64,000 bases of DNA from Peredibacter starrii (lineage in GTDB: Bacteria; Bdellovibrionota; Bacteriovoracia; Bacteriovoracales; Bacteriovoracaceae). Every line of letters begins with the position of its first letter. Position 1 is the stretch's first letter. The notes below the pieces were generated by a model. The model saw nothing but the letters and a program-made list of their open reading frames with translations, was not told the DNA's origin and made no database searches. The stretch covers positions 2,790,001-2,854,000 of the forward strand of contig NZ_CP139487.1 of assembly GCF_034259205.1 (NCBI RefSeq), in the 5' to 3' direction. The translations under genes and the position numbers were made by a program. Positions 50,338 to 59,938 of the stretch are shown here, one piece after another.

Positions 50338-53139
50338 CTAAGCACCCACCATTAAAAGTTTCAGCAGATCTTCTGATTGATTTCTTTCTACAGGGGCCAC
50401 TTTCTCTAGATTGTTAATAATCACTTCCTGCATTTTCAAAAGACGAGGCATACTTTCCGAATAGATAATCTTCCCTTCTTTTAACGCATCAGGAGTTGGA
50501 AGTTTAATGGCCATCTTTTTCTTATTTTTATCCAGAACATTGATGATCAGGTCCATTGAAATGCCATCACGAGACTTCAGGGCCTCAACTCTCTCCATTA
50601 CCACTCCAGCGTTTAGAAGTTTTGCCAGCACCACTCGATCTGAGCCATCATAAGCTGCTTTGTATTTCTCCATAAAACCTTCAGTAAACTGGGCTTCTGA
50701 GTGAAGAGCAAACATGACAAGGTTCTTCATCAATAGTCTGTTACCACGAACAGAACACAGGAAGTTTGATTCAGGCACATCGTCACGCTTAATTTGGTCA
50801 CACTCTTTATCAGACATAATGTCTTTCATATATCGAGCATGGATCTGATGAAGGACGGGCTCACCGGCCAGCAAGGCTTCTTGAGCAATCGCTGATTGAG
50901 TTAACTTCAAAGCATTGGCCAGGAAGAAATGGCTTCTGATGTTCTGATTTGAGCCAAAGTTCGAAGAATCTAAGTAAGCCGAGATAATGTCTTCATATGA
51001 CTTTTGCCAAATATTCTTATCTACTTCCATTAACGGTAGAAGAACAATTAGATGACTAAGATATCGCTCAAGGTTCTTAACTGAAAGCAGCTGGTCCAAG
51101 TCATAAATCTCACTTGAAGAAGACTCTGAACGAGCATTATCAATATGTGGAATTTTAAACTTTAAACCTGTAAATTCTCGTGTCGGTAAATGCAGCGGCA
51201 TACTGTCAAAATTTGAAGTCCCAGTAAAATATTCGAGCGATGAAAGCAGGGGCGCATAGGTCTCACGCTGGAACTGATGAAGATTATACTGATCATCAGA
51301 AGCGTAGATTGAGCGAATTGGATTTTCGATATAATCATTAGACCCAAAAGCCTCGGCAAGACCACTCTGACAATTTTTAAAGCCATCTTCCTCAACCGAA
51401 TTCACAATTCGGCGGATGTCATGAAGACCGGTAATACTTTGAGTAAATCGAAGTTTCAAAATTTCCAAATTATGAATGCTATAGAAGGCATCACGACCGA
51501 AGTCCATATTCTTCCAAACTGAACTGAGTTGAAAGTTAATCATGCGTTCACAGCTTCTAATGTCTTTATTGAGTAAAGCTTTGCTAATTTCCAAGTTTGT
51601 TAGTTGATAATCTCTAAGTTCAGCAATCGCTGCCATTTCCTGCTGATGATAAATGTCGACCATAATGGCGAGATCTTTCAGCATGTTCATGGTCTCAAGC
51701 TGCATTTTCATCATTTCTTGCTGGTTCTTGATTACGATGTCTAGTTTCTTACTGATCTCGGCCAGCTTCGCTGAATCCTTTGATCCTCCTCCTAAAAGTG
51801 ACATCATAGGACCTGAACTCAACGCCCCCATCGCTCCAATAAAACCACCGGCCGCAAACCCTGTCACAGCTGATTGAACACCTTGGATAACTGCATTTAC
51901 CTTTTGAGCTTTCTCTAGAACCTTAATTAGATCATTTGAAGGTCTCATTTTGAAAATGGCCGCGAAAGAGTTAGCGGTATTAATGATATTATTCAGACTA
52001 TTTGTGAGATTTGCCGCAGAGTGAATGGTTTTTTCAAAGTTTTCATTAAGAGAATTCTGCTTTGATAAGACACTTGAATTTGAGCCATCAGGCTTTGTCA
52101 CTTCACCCTTGATCACTCTTTTATAAAGGAAATCGACAATACGTTTCGAACTAACGTCGCTTGGACCTTGCTCATTGGCCTTGACTCTATCAAATAGATC
52201 TCTAGCATCGTCACGTACTCCGGCAATTCCATCTTGAAGGTTTCTGAAGTCTTTCTTTGTCTGCTCAAGGTGACACTTCATCGTATTAACTAATACTGAA
52301 AACTCTTTCGCCTTAGCCTCGAAAGCCTTGATGTCACGAGCAATTCTTTGCCCCTGAATTACCAAATTTCTAAACCCGCTATTATCCTTCACCTGCGTAT
52401 AGATGGCACCAGCAATAAGACCACCTAAGAGAGTTACATACTGCTCGTTCTCATTTAACTCTGAAGTTTTAAAATACTGATCGATCTTTTTTGCAACTGG
52501 CATGGTCTTACGAATCATTTCAATTACTTTTTCACGATTTTCACCCATCTCATTCTCAATTTGACGGGCAGTTTCCGGATGCTTTGTTCCGATCTCAAAC
52601 GCGATATCTTGGGCAAGTTCGATAGCAAGCTTTTCTGATCGAACATTATAGGCAGATAGAATATCATCCAAGGCTTTGCTCTTAAGATAAGATATGGTTG
52701 AAATCTTTAATTGAGTCTCTAGAGAAAACGGATGATCCTGAAGGGATTTTGAGTCCAGAATAAGTGAAGTTTCAAGCTTCTTCCCATTATAGTATTTCTG
52801 GCCGTGATAGAGATAATTCTCACGAATTGTATCATTTGCTTCATTAATACTCTTAATGATTTGCTGAGCTTCCTCTGCTGATAGCTCGGTAATCATCGCT
52901 CTCAGCTCATCTCTGTGTTCTTTTACAACTGACTTGGCCAGAAGTTCTGCAAGAGCAAGGTTTGGGGCCTTAGAATTCAATAATTCTCTCAAAGCACTGA
53001 CATCTTTTGCGGGTTCAGGTCGAGTTTGAGTTACTGGCCCAATCGAAGATTTCTCCTGAACATGAGTTACTTCTTTAACTGTTTTTGAACACGCACTAGC
53101 TAGAAGCGCCGTAGTTAAAATGATTGATGTCTTTTTCAT
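50338..53139 (-). CDS. Large lipoprotein with coiled coils and a glycine-rich hydrophobic hairpin
   Basis: 933 residues with lipobox LLASA-C17. The first ~400 residues are helical. A Gly/Ala-rich hydrophobic segment (near 412-450, VTGFAAGGFIGAMGALSSG) lies in the middle. A Met/Gln-rich coiled coil (KNQQEMMKMQLETMNMLKDL) and further helices follow. This order (helical, glycine-rich hairpin, coiled coil) resembles that of the heptad-repeat protein at 39419 in outline only. It follows the collagen-like lipoprotein gene by 12 nt. No family is recognised; an envelope or membrane-inserting role is inference. Confidence 0.72.
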   Translation of the reverse strand: MKKTSIILTTALLASACSKTVKEVTHVQEKSSIGPVTQTRPEPAKDVSALRELLNSKAPNLALAELLAKSVVKEHRDELRAMITELSAEEAQQIIKSINEANDTIRENYLYHGQKYYNGKKLETSLILDSKSLQDHPFSLETQLKISTISYLKSKALDDILSAYNVRSEKLAIELAQDIAFEIGTKHPETARQIENEMGENREKVIEMIRKTMPVAKKIDQYFKTSELNENEQYVTLLGGLIAGAIYTQVKDNSGFRNLVIQGQRIARDIKAFEAKAKEFSVLVNTMKCHLEQTKKDFRNLQDGIAGVRDDARDLFDRVKANEQGPSDVSSKRIVDFLYKRVIKGEVTKPDGSNSSVLSKQNSLNENFEKTIHSAANLTNSLNNIINTANSFAAIFKMRPSNDLIKVLEKAQKVNAVIQGVQSAVTGFAAGGFIGAMGALSSGPMMSLLGGGSKDSAKLAEISKKLDIVIKNQQEMMKMQLETMNMLKDLAIMVDIYHQQEMAAIAELRDYQLTNLEISKALLNKDIRSCERMINFQLSSVWKNMDFGRDAFYSIHNLEILKLRFTQSITGLHDIRRIVNSVEEDGFKNCQSGLAEAFGSNDYIENPIRSIYASDDQYNLHQFQRETYAPLLSSLEYFTGTSNFDSMPLHLPTREFTGLKFKIPHIDNARSESSSSEIYDLDQLLSVKNLERYLSHLIVLLPLMEVDKNIWQKSYEDIISAYLDSSNFGSNQNIRSHFFLANALKLTQSAIAQEALLAGEPVLHQIHARYMKDIMSDKECDQIKRDDVPESNFLCSVRGNRLLMKNLVMFALHSEAQFTEGFMEKYKAAYDGSDRVVLAKLLNAGVVMERVEALKSRDGISMDLIINVLDKNKKKMAIKLPTPDALKEGKIIYSESMPRLLKMQEVIINNLEKVAPVERNQSEDLLKLLMVGA

Positions 53140-53151
53140 ATATGTAATTCC

Positions 53152-54459
53152 TTAAAAGTTTTTCCAATTTTGATCTACAGTGAAGCTCATTTTCTCGTCT
53201 TGAAAGGTTACAGTTGATTCAGTGATCGCCCCGTCCTCACCTTGAAGTCCCATTGGACCGATGTCACCTTCAGGACCGATAGGGCCGTCTTGAAATTGGT
53301 GAGTGGCCCATGCACCTTGAATACTTTGAAGGGCACAAGTCGTAGAGCGACAGATATCATGTGGAGAAGGAACAAAGTATCGAATGAAGTTCCCTTTACC
53401 GCCTGGACCACCGGCGCCACCTTTTCCACCGTTACCGCCAACTGAACCTTTGCCTGGGAAGTGATGAATAGAAATATTTAAGTCCTGTTCTGCAATTGTT
53501 TTAAGTTTTAGAACTCCAGTATTACCACCCGACGTACCTTGAAAACCTTGAAGTCCACGAGCGCCTTTATCACCTGGTTTTCCCATGCAACGTGTATCGT
53601 TCTTTTTGTACTGTGATGAAGGATTACAAGTTCCATTATTTCTAGGGTTGAATTGAGTAATGGCCGGATTCTTTTCAGGAACTCTTGTTACTGCTCCACC
53701 ATTTAAACCTCTCATCTCGAAAGTAACCTCTCCAATCCCCTTATTGATTGTAAGATCGATTGATCCACCAGAAGCCCCTGGACGATTCTCATAAGTCTTA
53801 TTAACGGCGTCAGATGCATGAGTAACGATTTTACCTTCATTAGAAATGAGTTCAGCGACAGTGAGCTTGATATCGTCTCCATCAGTTGAAAGCTCAGCAC
53901 CTTTATCTAGAACGAGAGTTGAAATCTCAGTAGCATTAATGGCCGCTTGAAGAGTTTTTTGTCCACGAATTACATAGCTTTTAGGAATTTTGATTGTTGC
54001 TGAATCCAAGAGGAGTTCATTGTCAGTGGCCGAACACTTGTATTCAACGATATTGGGGTCATTTTCAAGGACCGTAATATCAAGAGTCGCTTCGGAAGCA
54101 TTATCTTTGAATCTACCAAGAACCTTCGAATCTGTTCGATCATAATTTAATTTTCTACATTCTAAAGTAGCATTAGAGAAATCACCCGACTTAACCTCAA
54201 AGACAACTTCATAACGATTAACGTTGTCTCGAAATTCTTCGAAGTTCGAGAAGTCCTCTTCAAGTTCAACTTTTCTTTTTGGAACAATTACTAATCGATC
54301 TGTTTCAACTGTATTTGCTGGTTTATCGCTGTCTGAAGTTACTTCGTCCTTTTTTGAGTTATCAATTGTCTCAGTTTGAGACGAAGATGAAGATCCTCCA
54401 TTGCCCGAATTACAGGCCGCAAGAGATAGCAGCATAAGTATTGAAATGAAATTGTTCAT
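53152..54459 (-). CDS. Collagen-like lipoprotein
   Basis: 435 residues with lipobox LSLAA-C16, then a Ser/Asp-rich linker. A beta-rich central part (~60-265) precedes interrupted Gly-x-y runs: GKPGDKGARGLQGFQG, GSVGGNGGKGGAGGPGGKG and GPIGPEGDIGPMGLQGEDG. Each run is short (5-7 triplets), separated by a beta stretch and a loop with two Cys. This could form small trimeric collagen-like clasps. It is first in the operon with the 933-residue lipoprotein. Confidence 0.8.
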   Translation of the reverse strand: MNNFISILMLLSLAACNSGNGGSSSSSQTETIDNSKKDEVTSDSDKPANTVETDRLVIVPKRKVELEEDFSNFEEFRDNVNRYEVVFEVKSGDFSNATLECRKLNYDRTDSKVLGRFKDNASEATLDITVLENDPNIVEYKCSATDNELLLDSATIKIPKSYVIRGQKTLQAAINATEISTLVLDKGAELSTDGDDIKLTVAELISNEGKIVTHASDAVNKTYENRPGASGGSIDLTINKGIGEVTFEMRGLNGGAVTRVPEKNPAITQFNPRNNGTCNPSSQYKKNDTRCMGKPGDKGARGLQGFQGTSGGNTGVLKLKTIAEQDLNISIHHFPGKGSVGGNGGKGGAGGPGGKGNFIRYFVPSPHDICRSTTCALQSIQGAWATHQFQDGPIGPEGDIGPMGLQGEDGAITESTVTFQDEKMSFTVDQNWKNF

Positions 54460-54757
54460 AAAAGTTCCTTTGTTAAAAGTACCGTTGTGGTGTGGATGGA
54501 ACTTAAACGAATCTCAAATTCGGGGACATGAAATTTTGTAGATCCGAACTGGAATGTTCAGAAGTGAAATAAGAAAACTTAGAGTCAGTCATTCCTACAA
54601 CCCTAATCGACTAAAAAACTCACCTTCTAGGGTTTTCCTTAAGGGAACTAGCCTAGGAAGCTGTTTTACTATGGGGAAATGGCCTCTTTGGGTGCTCAAG
54701 AAATGCCATAAATGGTCGATATGACATATGTAAATCTATTTTATTAGGGATCAGTGT
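54460..54757. other. 298-nt A+T-rich divergent intergenic region
   Basis: This separates the collagen-like operon (minus) from the secreted-protein operon (plus) and must hold both promoters. An ACCCTA ... TAGGGT dyad with a long loop lies near 54600-54635, and CTAGG/CCTAG further on. No open frame, tRNA or known riboswitch is seen. TATTTTATTAGGG just before 54758 may include a -10. Confidence 0.4.
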
Positions 54758-55357
54758 ATGAAATTTTGGGCCTTGACGTTTTTACTACTCTCATCGCAAT
54801 TAGCTTTTTCACAAGCAGAAGAAGATTGTGAAGAAGATGGTTCGTCGAAACTTGTTGCGGCGGTAATGAAGCAATCGAAGGCGGAGGAATCAGGAAACTG
54901 TCCTGATAAAAAGAAACTCATGAATATGTGTATGTTCATTGGGAGTAGAACCAAAGACCCAAAACCTGTTGGTGCGAGTGAATACATGTATTATCGAAGA
55001 ATTATGGAAGCTTCTTGTGTCGATTCAAAAAATGATTCTGAAGCTGAGACTCAAAATAAAATCAAAAAAATGTGGAATAAACTTGAAAATGAAATGGTCT
55101 GCAACAGCACAATTTTTGATATTTCTAACGGCAATTACATTAAATACGCAGTAAATACTAAGTTCGATGAATTCATAGAGAATGTAACGGAATGGAAGGT
55201 AAATCTTAATAAAGTTGATGCCTCAGATGGTAGAACTGTTTTGGACTATGTGAAATTTCACATGGAAAAGAACAAGGGTAATACAATCGAAAAGAAGATG
55301 AAGTATTACTATGATCTCTTAAGAGAGGCAGGGGCCAAACATAAGTCGGAATTATGA
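54758..55357 (+). CDS. Exported protein of unknown function (199 aa)
   Basis: A signal peptide (cleavage near LAFS-Q) is followed by AEEDCEEDGSSKL. Several cysteines are spaced through the first 110 residues. The last ~45 residues (DASDGRTVLDYVKFH ... LLREAGAKH) look like one ankyrin-type repeat. The gene overlaps the next by 4 nt (ATGA). The N-terminal EEDCE-D...NC pattern recurs in that next protein, so the pair may be distant relatives or share an export or processing signal. Confidence 0.65.
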   Translation: MKFWALTFLLLSSQLAFSQAEEDCEEDGSSKLVAAVMKQSKAEESGNCPDKKKLMNMCMFIGSRTKDPKPVGASEYMYYRRIMEASCVDSKNDSEAETQNKIKKMWNKLENEMVCNSTIFDISNGNYIKYAVNTKFDEFIENVTEWKVNLNKVDASDGRTVLDYVKFHMEKNKGNTIEKKMKYYYDLLREAGAKHKSEL

Positions 55358-57729
55358 TCAAAATTTTACTCATCGTTTTTTTATCTTTCTCACTCTGGGC
55401 TTCTGAAGAAGAAGACTGTGAAACAGATGTTTCTACCCCAGCTATAAAGATGGCAGAAGAACTTGCTGTACCCAACTGTATTACAAAAAACAATCTCTAC
55501 AAGGCAAAATCTGGATCATCTGAAGAACTATGCCAAAATTGTAAATCTAAGTTCGAAAAGAACAGCAATAAGAGCATTCCCTCCTTCTCGAAAACAAAAA
55601 AACAGGAAACATTTTTTAATTCTGCACTTGAAGAGTATAAAAAACTTGTAACAAACAATCTCATTTCAACGGCTCGTTTAAGAGCCCTGATGCCAACAGG
55701 TGCCAAATATGAAAACTCGCTAAAATCCTGCCAACCGAAAACATCTGAAGATTTTATAAAAGGGTGTCACTCAGAAACGGCGAAGAAACTTTTTAAAAAT
55801 TCTACCTTACTTCAAAGTCTCCAGAGAGAGACTTCTAACGAGTTGGCCAAGATTTTAAGCAAAGATGATTATCAAGCTCCTAGTACTTTGCTAAACAGGT
55901 CGAAAGCAAGCTGCTTTGTTCCTGAAAAAGACATACTGCTTATTGCTAGTTCCAATGTAGAAGAAGCCTTGACTCCAGACTTAATCGAATACTTCAAATC
56001 ACCTGCCATCGAAAAACTAGGATCGGTAGAGGAAATATTTTCGTCAGATGATTTTATCAGTAAATTTGGTGACAAATCTGAGCTTAGAGAATCAGTTGTT
56101 TCTCACCCACTTCTAGCTGAATATTTTAAATCTCCGAAATCCATTGCAACTTTCTTCAAAACTCTACCTCAAAACGCTTCCACGGCGGATTTAAGAAAAA
56201 CTCTTTATAGCAAGAACAGTGGAGAGCTATTCGACAAATCACTAGCGGAAAGTTGCGAGAAATCATTCAGAGCACTTCAAGAAAACATTTGTTCTAAAGA
56301 ATTTGAATCTGGCGATCTCACAATAGATCCATTTAACAATTACAATAAACTTTTCTCGGAAGATCTAAAGCCATCCAAGGATAAATTCGCGACGAGTGAA
56401 GATCTACTCCAAAAGAACTTTGAACTTCTAGGCTTGTGCGAATCATCCTCAATTAGCTCAAGAAATCTAACGACCTGTAATGAAGTTATTTCAAATTTTT
56501 TGCCTCAACGTTATAAAGAGCAGAACATAAATTCATTTAAAGATGATAAATTTGCAACTGAGATTGGTTCAATCAATGAATCTATTTGTTCAGTAGATGA
56601 CAATAAATGTCCGGCTGGATCCAAAGATATCTCCTGCAAGGCTTTCCTTAAATATAAAGAACTCAAAAATATAGATTCCCTCGAATCCAAACTCGCCAAC
56701 TCTTCAAACAAAGAAGTTAACGACCTCCTCCGCTCCATGATCGGAGACCCAAAAAACCTCGACCCAAAAACAAAAGAAATCCTCGTCCTCCAAGGTATCC
56801 TTCCTAAAGACGACGGAACCCTAGTCGCTCAAGCAGAAATCCCTGAGCGTCAACCAGGTTACTTCAACCAGGCCCCAGCTTCACAAACTCAGGCAAAAGT
56901 AACAACCCCAATCCAGCCGGCCGCCGCTTCCGCAAGAACCGCTTCATCTTCTCGCTCACAACAATCAGCGAGCAGCGATTCATCAAACTGGACCGGACAA
57001 CCAACAACCTCATCAATACCCGACCTCTCTGACTACTACAAAAATCAGAAAGAGATGGACGATATCGAAAGCGAAATCATGCGACGCCTATCTTCAATGC
57101 CGGAACAAAAACCAGCATCGAAGGCCGCCGCTAAAAAGATCGCGCGAGATGCCTATGCCAAAACCGGTCGCTCAATGCCAACAGCACTCGAAGACTATTA
57201 CGCCAACCGTATGATGGGTCAATATAATGCTCCATCAGTTTCTGGTTCATCAGACTTCGAAGACGCTGCCAACACAGGTTCAGGTCCACGCCGAGAAGCT
57301 TCGGTTTCAAACACTGACTCTGCCGCCGAAAAATGGAAGAAAGACGGTATGAATCGTGCCCTTGCTGATATGCACGGAGCAAAACAAGCAGCTGCTGCTG
57401 GTGCAGGTCGTAATCCGGCCTCAACTAACGATGATGCAAATGCTAAGGCACTCACAACTGTGGCCCTAAATATTGCCGAGGATCCAAAGGTCACCCTATC
57501 TCAATCACTTGCTGAGAAGATCAATAAGAACGATCCTGAGACCCAACTCCTCCAAGTGCTTGTAAAGAACAAGTCGAACTTCATTCTTCAGATGAAATCG
57601 GTGAATTTTAAAGTCATTTTCGACGACCAAAAGAAGCTTCGCCTTCTGGTGGATTCGGGTGACCCCAAAGAGGCCGAAAGACTCCGTCCGCAATTGGAGC
57701 TCTTTTTCAAGCGTCTGAGCGCTCTTTAA
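55354..57729 (+). CDS. Exported protein of unknown function (791 aa) with Ser/Ala/Pro-rich linker
   Basis: The signal peptide is MIKILLIVFLSFSLWA, followed by SEEEDCETD. Residues ~20-480 are helical and Lys/Ser/Glu-rich with scattered Cys. A low-complexity Ser/Ala/Gln/Pro region (~500-560) and a second Ala/Ser/Gly-rich region (~610-700) precede a compact C-terminal domain (~705-791). The base composition changes inside the gene: upstream of ~56680 codons are A/T-ending, downstream they become C-ending and G+C-richer. The gene may be a mosaic. No family is recognised. Confidence 0.65.
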   Translation: MIKILLIVFLSFSLWASEEEDCETDVSTPAIKMAEELAVPNCITKNNLYKAKSGSSEELCQNCKSKFEKNSNKSIPSFSKTKKQETFFNSALEEYKKLVTNNLISTARLRALMPTGAKYENSLKSCQPKTSEDFIKGCHSETAKKLFKNSTLLQSLQRETSNELAKILSKDDYQAPSTLLNRSKASCFVPEKDILLIASSNVEEALTPDLIEYFKSPAIEKLGSVEEIFSSDDFISKFGDKSELRESVVSHPLLAEYFKSPKSIATFFKTLPQNASTADLRKTLYSKNSGELFDKSLAESCEKSFRALQENICSKEFESGDLTIDPFNNYNKLFSEDLKPSKDKFATSEDLLQKNFELLGLCESSSISSRNLTTCNEVISNFLPQRYKEQNINSFKDDKFATEIGSINESICSVDDNKCPAGSKDISCKAFLKYKELKNIDSLESKLANSSNKEVNDLLRSMIGDPKNLDPKTKEILVLQGILPKDDGTLVAQAEIPERQPGYFNQAPASQTQAKVTTPIQPAAASARTASSSRSQQSASSDSSNWTGQPTTSSIPDLSDYYKNQKEMDDIESEIMRRLSSMPEQKPASKAAAKKIARDAYAKTGRSMPTALEDYYANRMMGQYNAPSVSGSSDFEDAANTGSGPRREASVSNTDSAAEKWKKDGMNRALADMHGAKQAAAAGAGRNPASTNDDANAKALTTVALNIAEDPKVTLSQSLAEKINKNDPETQLLQVLVKNKSNFILQMKSVNFKVIFDDQKKLRLLVDSGDPKEAERLRPQLELFFKRLSAL

Positions 57730-57758
57730 ACCATTCCATTCTTTTCAAAATGCCCCTA

Positions 57759-57789
57759 TTTGTGGTCAACTACGTAGGTTGACCACAAA
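57759..57789. promoter_or_regulatory. 12-bp perfect inverted repeat before the sugar transporter gene
   Basis: TTTGTGGTCAAC (57759-57770) and GTTGACCACAAA (57778-57789) flank a 7-nt centre (TACGTAG). The right arm touches the AAAGGA ribosome-binding site of the MFS gene. It could be an operator or an RNA hairpin that hides the ribosome-binding site. No T-run follows on either strand, so it is not a standard terminator. Confidence 0.65.
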
Positions 57790-57799
57790 AAGGACGCGC

Positions 57800-58957
57800 A
57801 TGCAAAAGAAGGCTTTGACCTCGCTTACTGTTCTATTTTTCATGATGGGATTCATCACTTGTTTAAATGACATCCTGGTTCCCTACCTGAAAGAAATCTT
57901 CGACCTCGATTACACACAAGCGGCGATGGTTCAGTTCTGTTTCTTCGGCGCCTACGGTCTCACTTCAATCCCGGCCAGTAAGATCATTGAAAAACTGGGT
58001 TATCAAACAGGAATGGTTCTTGGTTTTGCTGTCACCGCCATTGGTTGTCTTCTTTTCTACCCAGCGGTTTCTTATCATACTTACGAGTTGTTCCTGATTG
58101 CTCTATTCGTATTGGCCTCAGGAATTGTTCTTCTACAAGTTGCGGCCAACCCATACGTTTCAGTTATTGGGCCAAAAGAAACTGCATCATCTCGTCTGAC
58201 GATGGTTCAGGCCTTCAATTCATTCGGAACTTTCCTTGCTCCATTCTTTGGCGCTTATTTCATTCTTTCGAAAATCGAGAACACTTCGAACGCTGAAGGT
58301 GTTAAATACCCTTACCTCTTCATCGCTCTGGTTCTCGTTGTTATCGCTTTCCTTCTTTCACGTCTTCACCTTCCAAAAATCGATGAGGGTGAAAGTAATG
58401 GTGCGAAGTGGAGAAACGTACTTAAAGAACCTGGACTTATTCTTGGTGCGATCGGTATCTTCACTTATGTAGGTGCAGAAGTTGCGATCGGCTCATTCCT
58501 GGTAAACTACATCATGGACATGAGTAAGATGAATGAGGCCCAAGCTGCAAGCCTGGTTGCATACTACTGGGGTTGTGCGATGGTTGGCCGATTTATCGGA
58601 ATCTACACTCTGAAAAAGTTCTCTCCAGGAAAAGTTCTGAGCGTGCACTCAATGCTCGCGATTGCTTTTATCCTGATCTCAATTAACTCTCGCGGCAATG
58701 TTGCGATCTACAGCATGGTGCTTGTGGGACTTTGTAATTCGATTATGTTCCCGACCATCTTCACTCTTGGAATTAAGGGTCTGGGCCCGGGTGAAGAGCA
58801 CAAAGGTTCAGGTCTACTTGCTACGGCGATTTTAGGTGGAGCGATTATTCCGGTGGTAACAGGAATGATGGCGGATGAATTTGGCCTACGTATGGCGCTT
58901 ATTCTACCAGCACTTTGTTACGGTTATATTGCGATCCTGGGACTCAGAAACCGCTAA
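57800..58957 (+). CDS. MFS sugar transporter of the FucP/GluP (FHS) family
   Basis: 385 residues with twelve membrane helices. LTVLFFMMGFITCLNDILVPYLK at the start and QVAANPYVSVIGP followed by ASSRLTMVQAFNSFGTFLAP are signatures of the fucose/glucose-galactose:H+ symporter family. The ATG at 57800 is chosen because AAAGGA lies 8 nt upstream; a frame opening at 57779 would start inside the inverted repeat. Sugar specificity cannot be told. Confidence 0.9.
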   Translation: MQKKALTSLTVLFFMMGFITCLNDILVPYLKEIFDLDYTQAAMVQFCFFGAYGLTSIPASKIIEKLGYQTGMVLGFAVTAIGCLLFYPAVSYHTYELFLIALFVLASGIVLLQVAANPYVSVIGPKETASSRLTMVQAFNSFGTFLAPFFGAYFILSKIENTSNAEGVKYPYLFIALVLVVIAFLLSRLHLPKIDEGESNGAKWRNVLKEPGLILGAIGIFTYVGAEVAIGSFLVNYIMDMSKMNEAQAASLVAYYWGCAMVGRFIGIYTLKKFSPGKVLSVHSMLAIAFILISINSRGNVAIYSMVLVGLCNSIMFPTIFTLGIKGLGPGEEHKGSGLLATAILGGAIIPVVTGMMADEFGLRMALILPALCYGYIAILGLRNR

Positions 58958-58961
58958 TTTC

Positions 58962-59930
58962 TTAGAGGACATTCCACTGGAAACTCTTCACTGATTTGTT
59001 TCCAACAATATCCTCAACCATAACTTCCACTTCATGTTTGCCTGGAGCTAGCTTCATCGTTCCGCGAGGATTCGCTTTGGTGAAATTCAAATTGAAGTAA
59101 AACTTACGACAAGTATAGTTACCGCAAGTTCCATCCATATAAAAATCCGTTATGTAATCTGAATCATTCTTGCCAGAAGGGAGATTGATAAATTCCCAAA
59201 CCGTCACGGCATCCGCTTTATCTAAACTGTAACTAATCTTATAAGGCGGGAGAATAAACTTATCGTGAAGGGTCAGGTCACTCGCTTCCATAAAAAGAGC
59301 ATGCGGTCCTGAAACTTCAGCTCCTTCAATCGGACGGTGATTCTTCGCTAGACCTATACGATTAATCACAGGCGCTTTAGTATCTGCCAGCGGTTCCATC
59401 ATCAGAAATGGATTAATATACTGGCCATCTTTCGCCACGACTAACAAATGTAAGTGATGATACTTCTCACCAAAGGAAGTGATGTTCCATCTCACAACAT
59501 TCCCAATAAAAGTCCCTGAAGCAATTCGGCCTTTATTTCTGTAAGCGTCCTTTATCGTCTGCGGAATCGTACTTTGATCAACATGGTGATACTTCCACAC
59601 AAACCCTTCATCATCGAGAATCGCAATTTCCCAATAGAGCGGATTTCCCCTCTGATAATTCTCAATATTCACGACTTTCCCGCCAACAGCGGCGTGAATC
59701 GGTTGATCCACTTCAGAACGAATATCCAGCCCATCATGCCAATAAGGAGCTCCACCATAAAACTGGTAAGACTGCATATTGTGGCCAATGGAAAGAAGTG
59801 GAAACGGCCAGGCATGGTGGCGTTGCTCAGTGAATACACCGGTGGCCAGAAGATCTGCTTTCGTTTTTAGTTCCTTTTCGTGTGCCCAAGCTGTTGAGAG
59901 GCCAAGAAGCAGAACTAAAAAGAATCGCAT
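58962..59930 (-). CDS. Exported M23-type (LytM) peptidase-like protein
   Basis: 322 residues with a signal peptide (cleavage near STAWA-H). The zinc motif is present as H65-x3-D69 (YWHDGLDIR) and H159-L-H161 (YHHLHLLVVA), with IHAAVGGKVVNIE between them, the core of the M23 fold. The C-terminal ~140 residues form an extra beta domain (MEPLADTKAPVINRIGL ... KHEVEVMVEDIVGN), perhaps Ig-like. The DxNPFLMM-type ending of M23 (YINPFLMMEP) is seen. It probably acts on peptidoglycan cross-links, of its own wall or of prey. Confidence 0.85.
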   Translation of the reverse strand: MRFFLVLLLGLSTAWAHEKELKTKADLLATGVFTEQRHHAWPFPLLSIGHNMQSYQFYGGAPYWHDGLDIRSEVDQPIHAAVGGKVVNIENYQRGNPLYWEIAILDDEGFVWKYHHVDQSTIPQTIKDAYRNKGRIASGTFIGNVVRWNITSFGEKYHHLHLLVVAKDGQYINPFLMMEPLADTKAPVINRIGLAKNHRPIEGAEVSGPHALFMEASDLTLHDKFILPPYKISYSLDKADAVTVWEFINLPSGKNDSDYITDFYMDGTCGNYTCRKFYFNLNFTKANPRGTMKLAPGKHEVEVMVEDIVGNKSVKSFQWNVL

Positions 59931-59938
59931 ATAAATCC

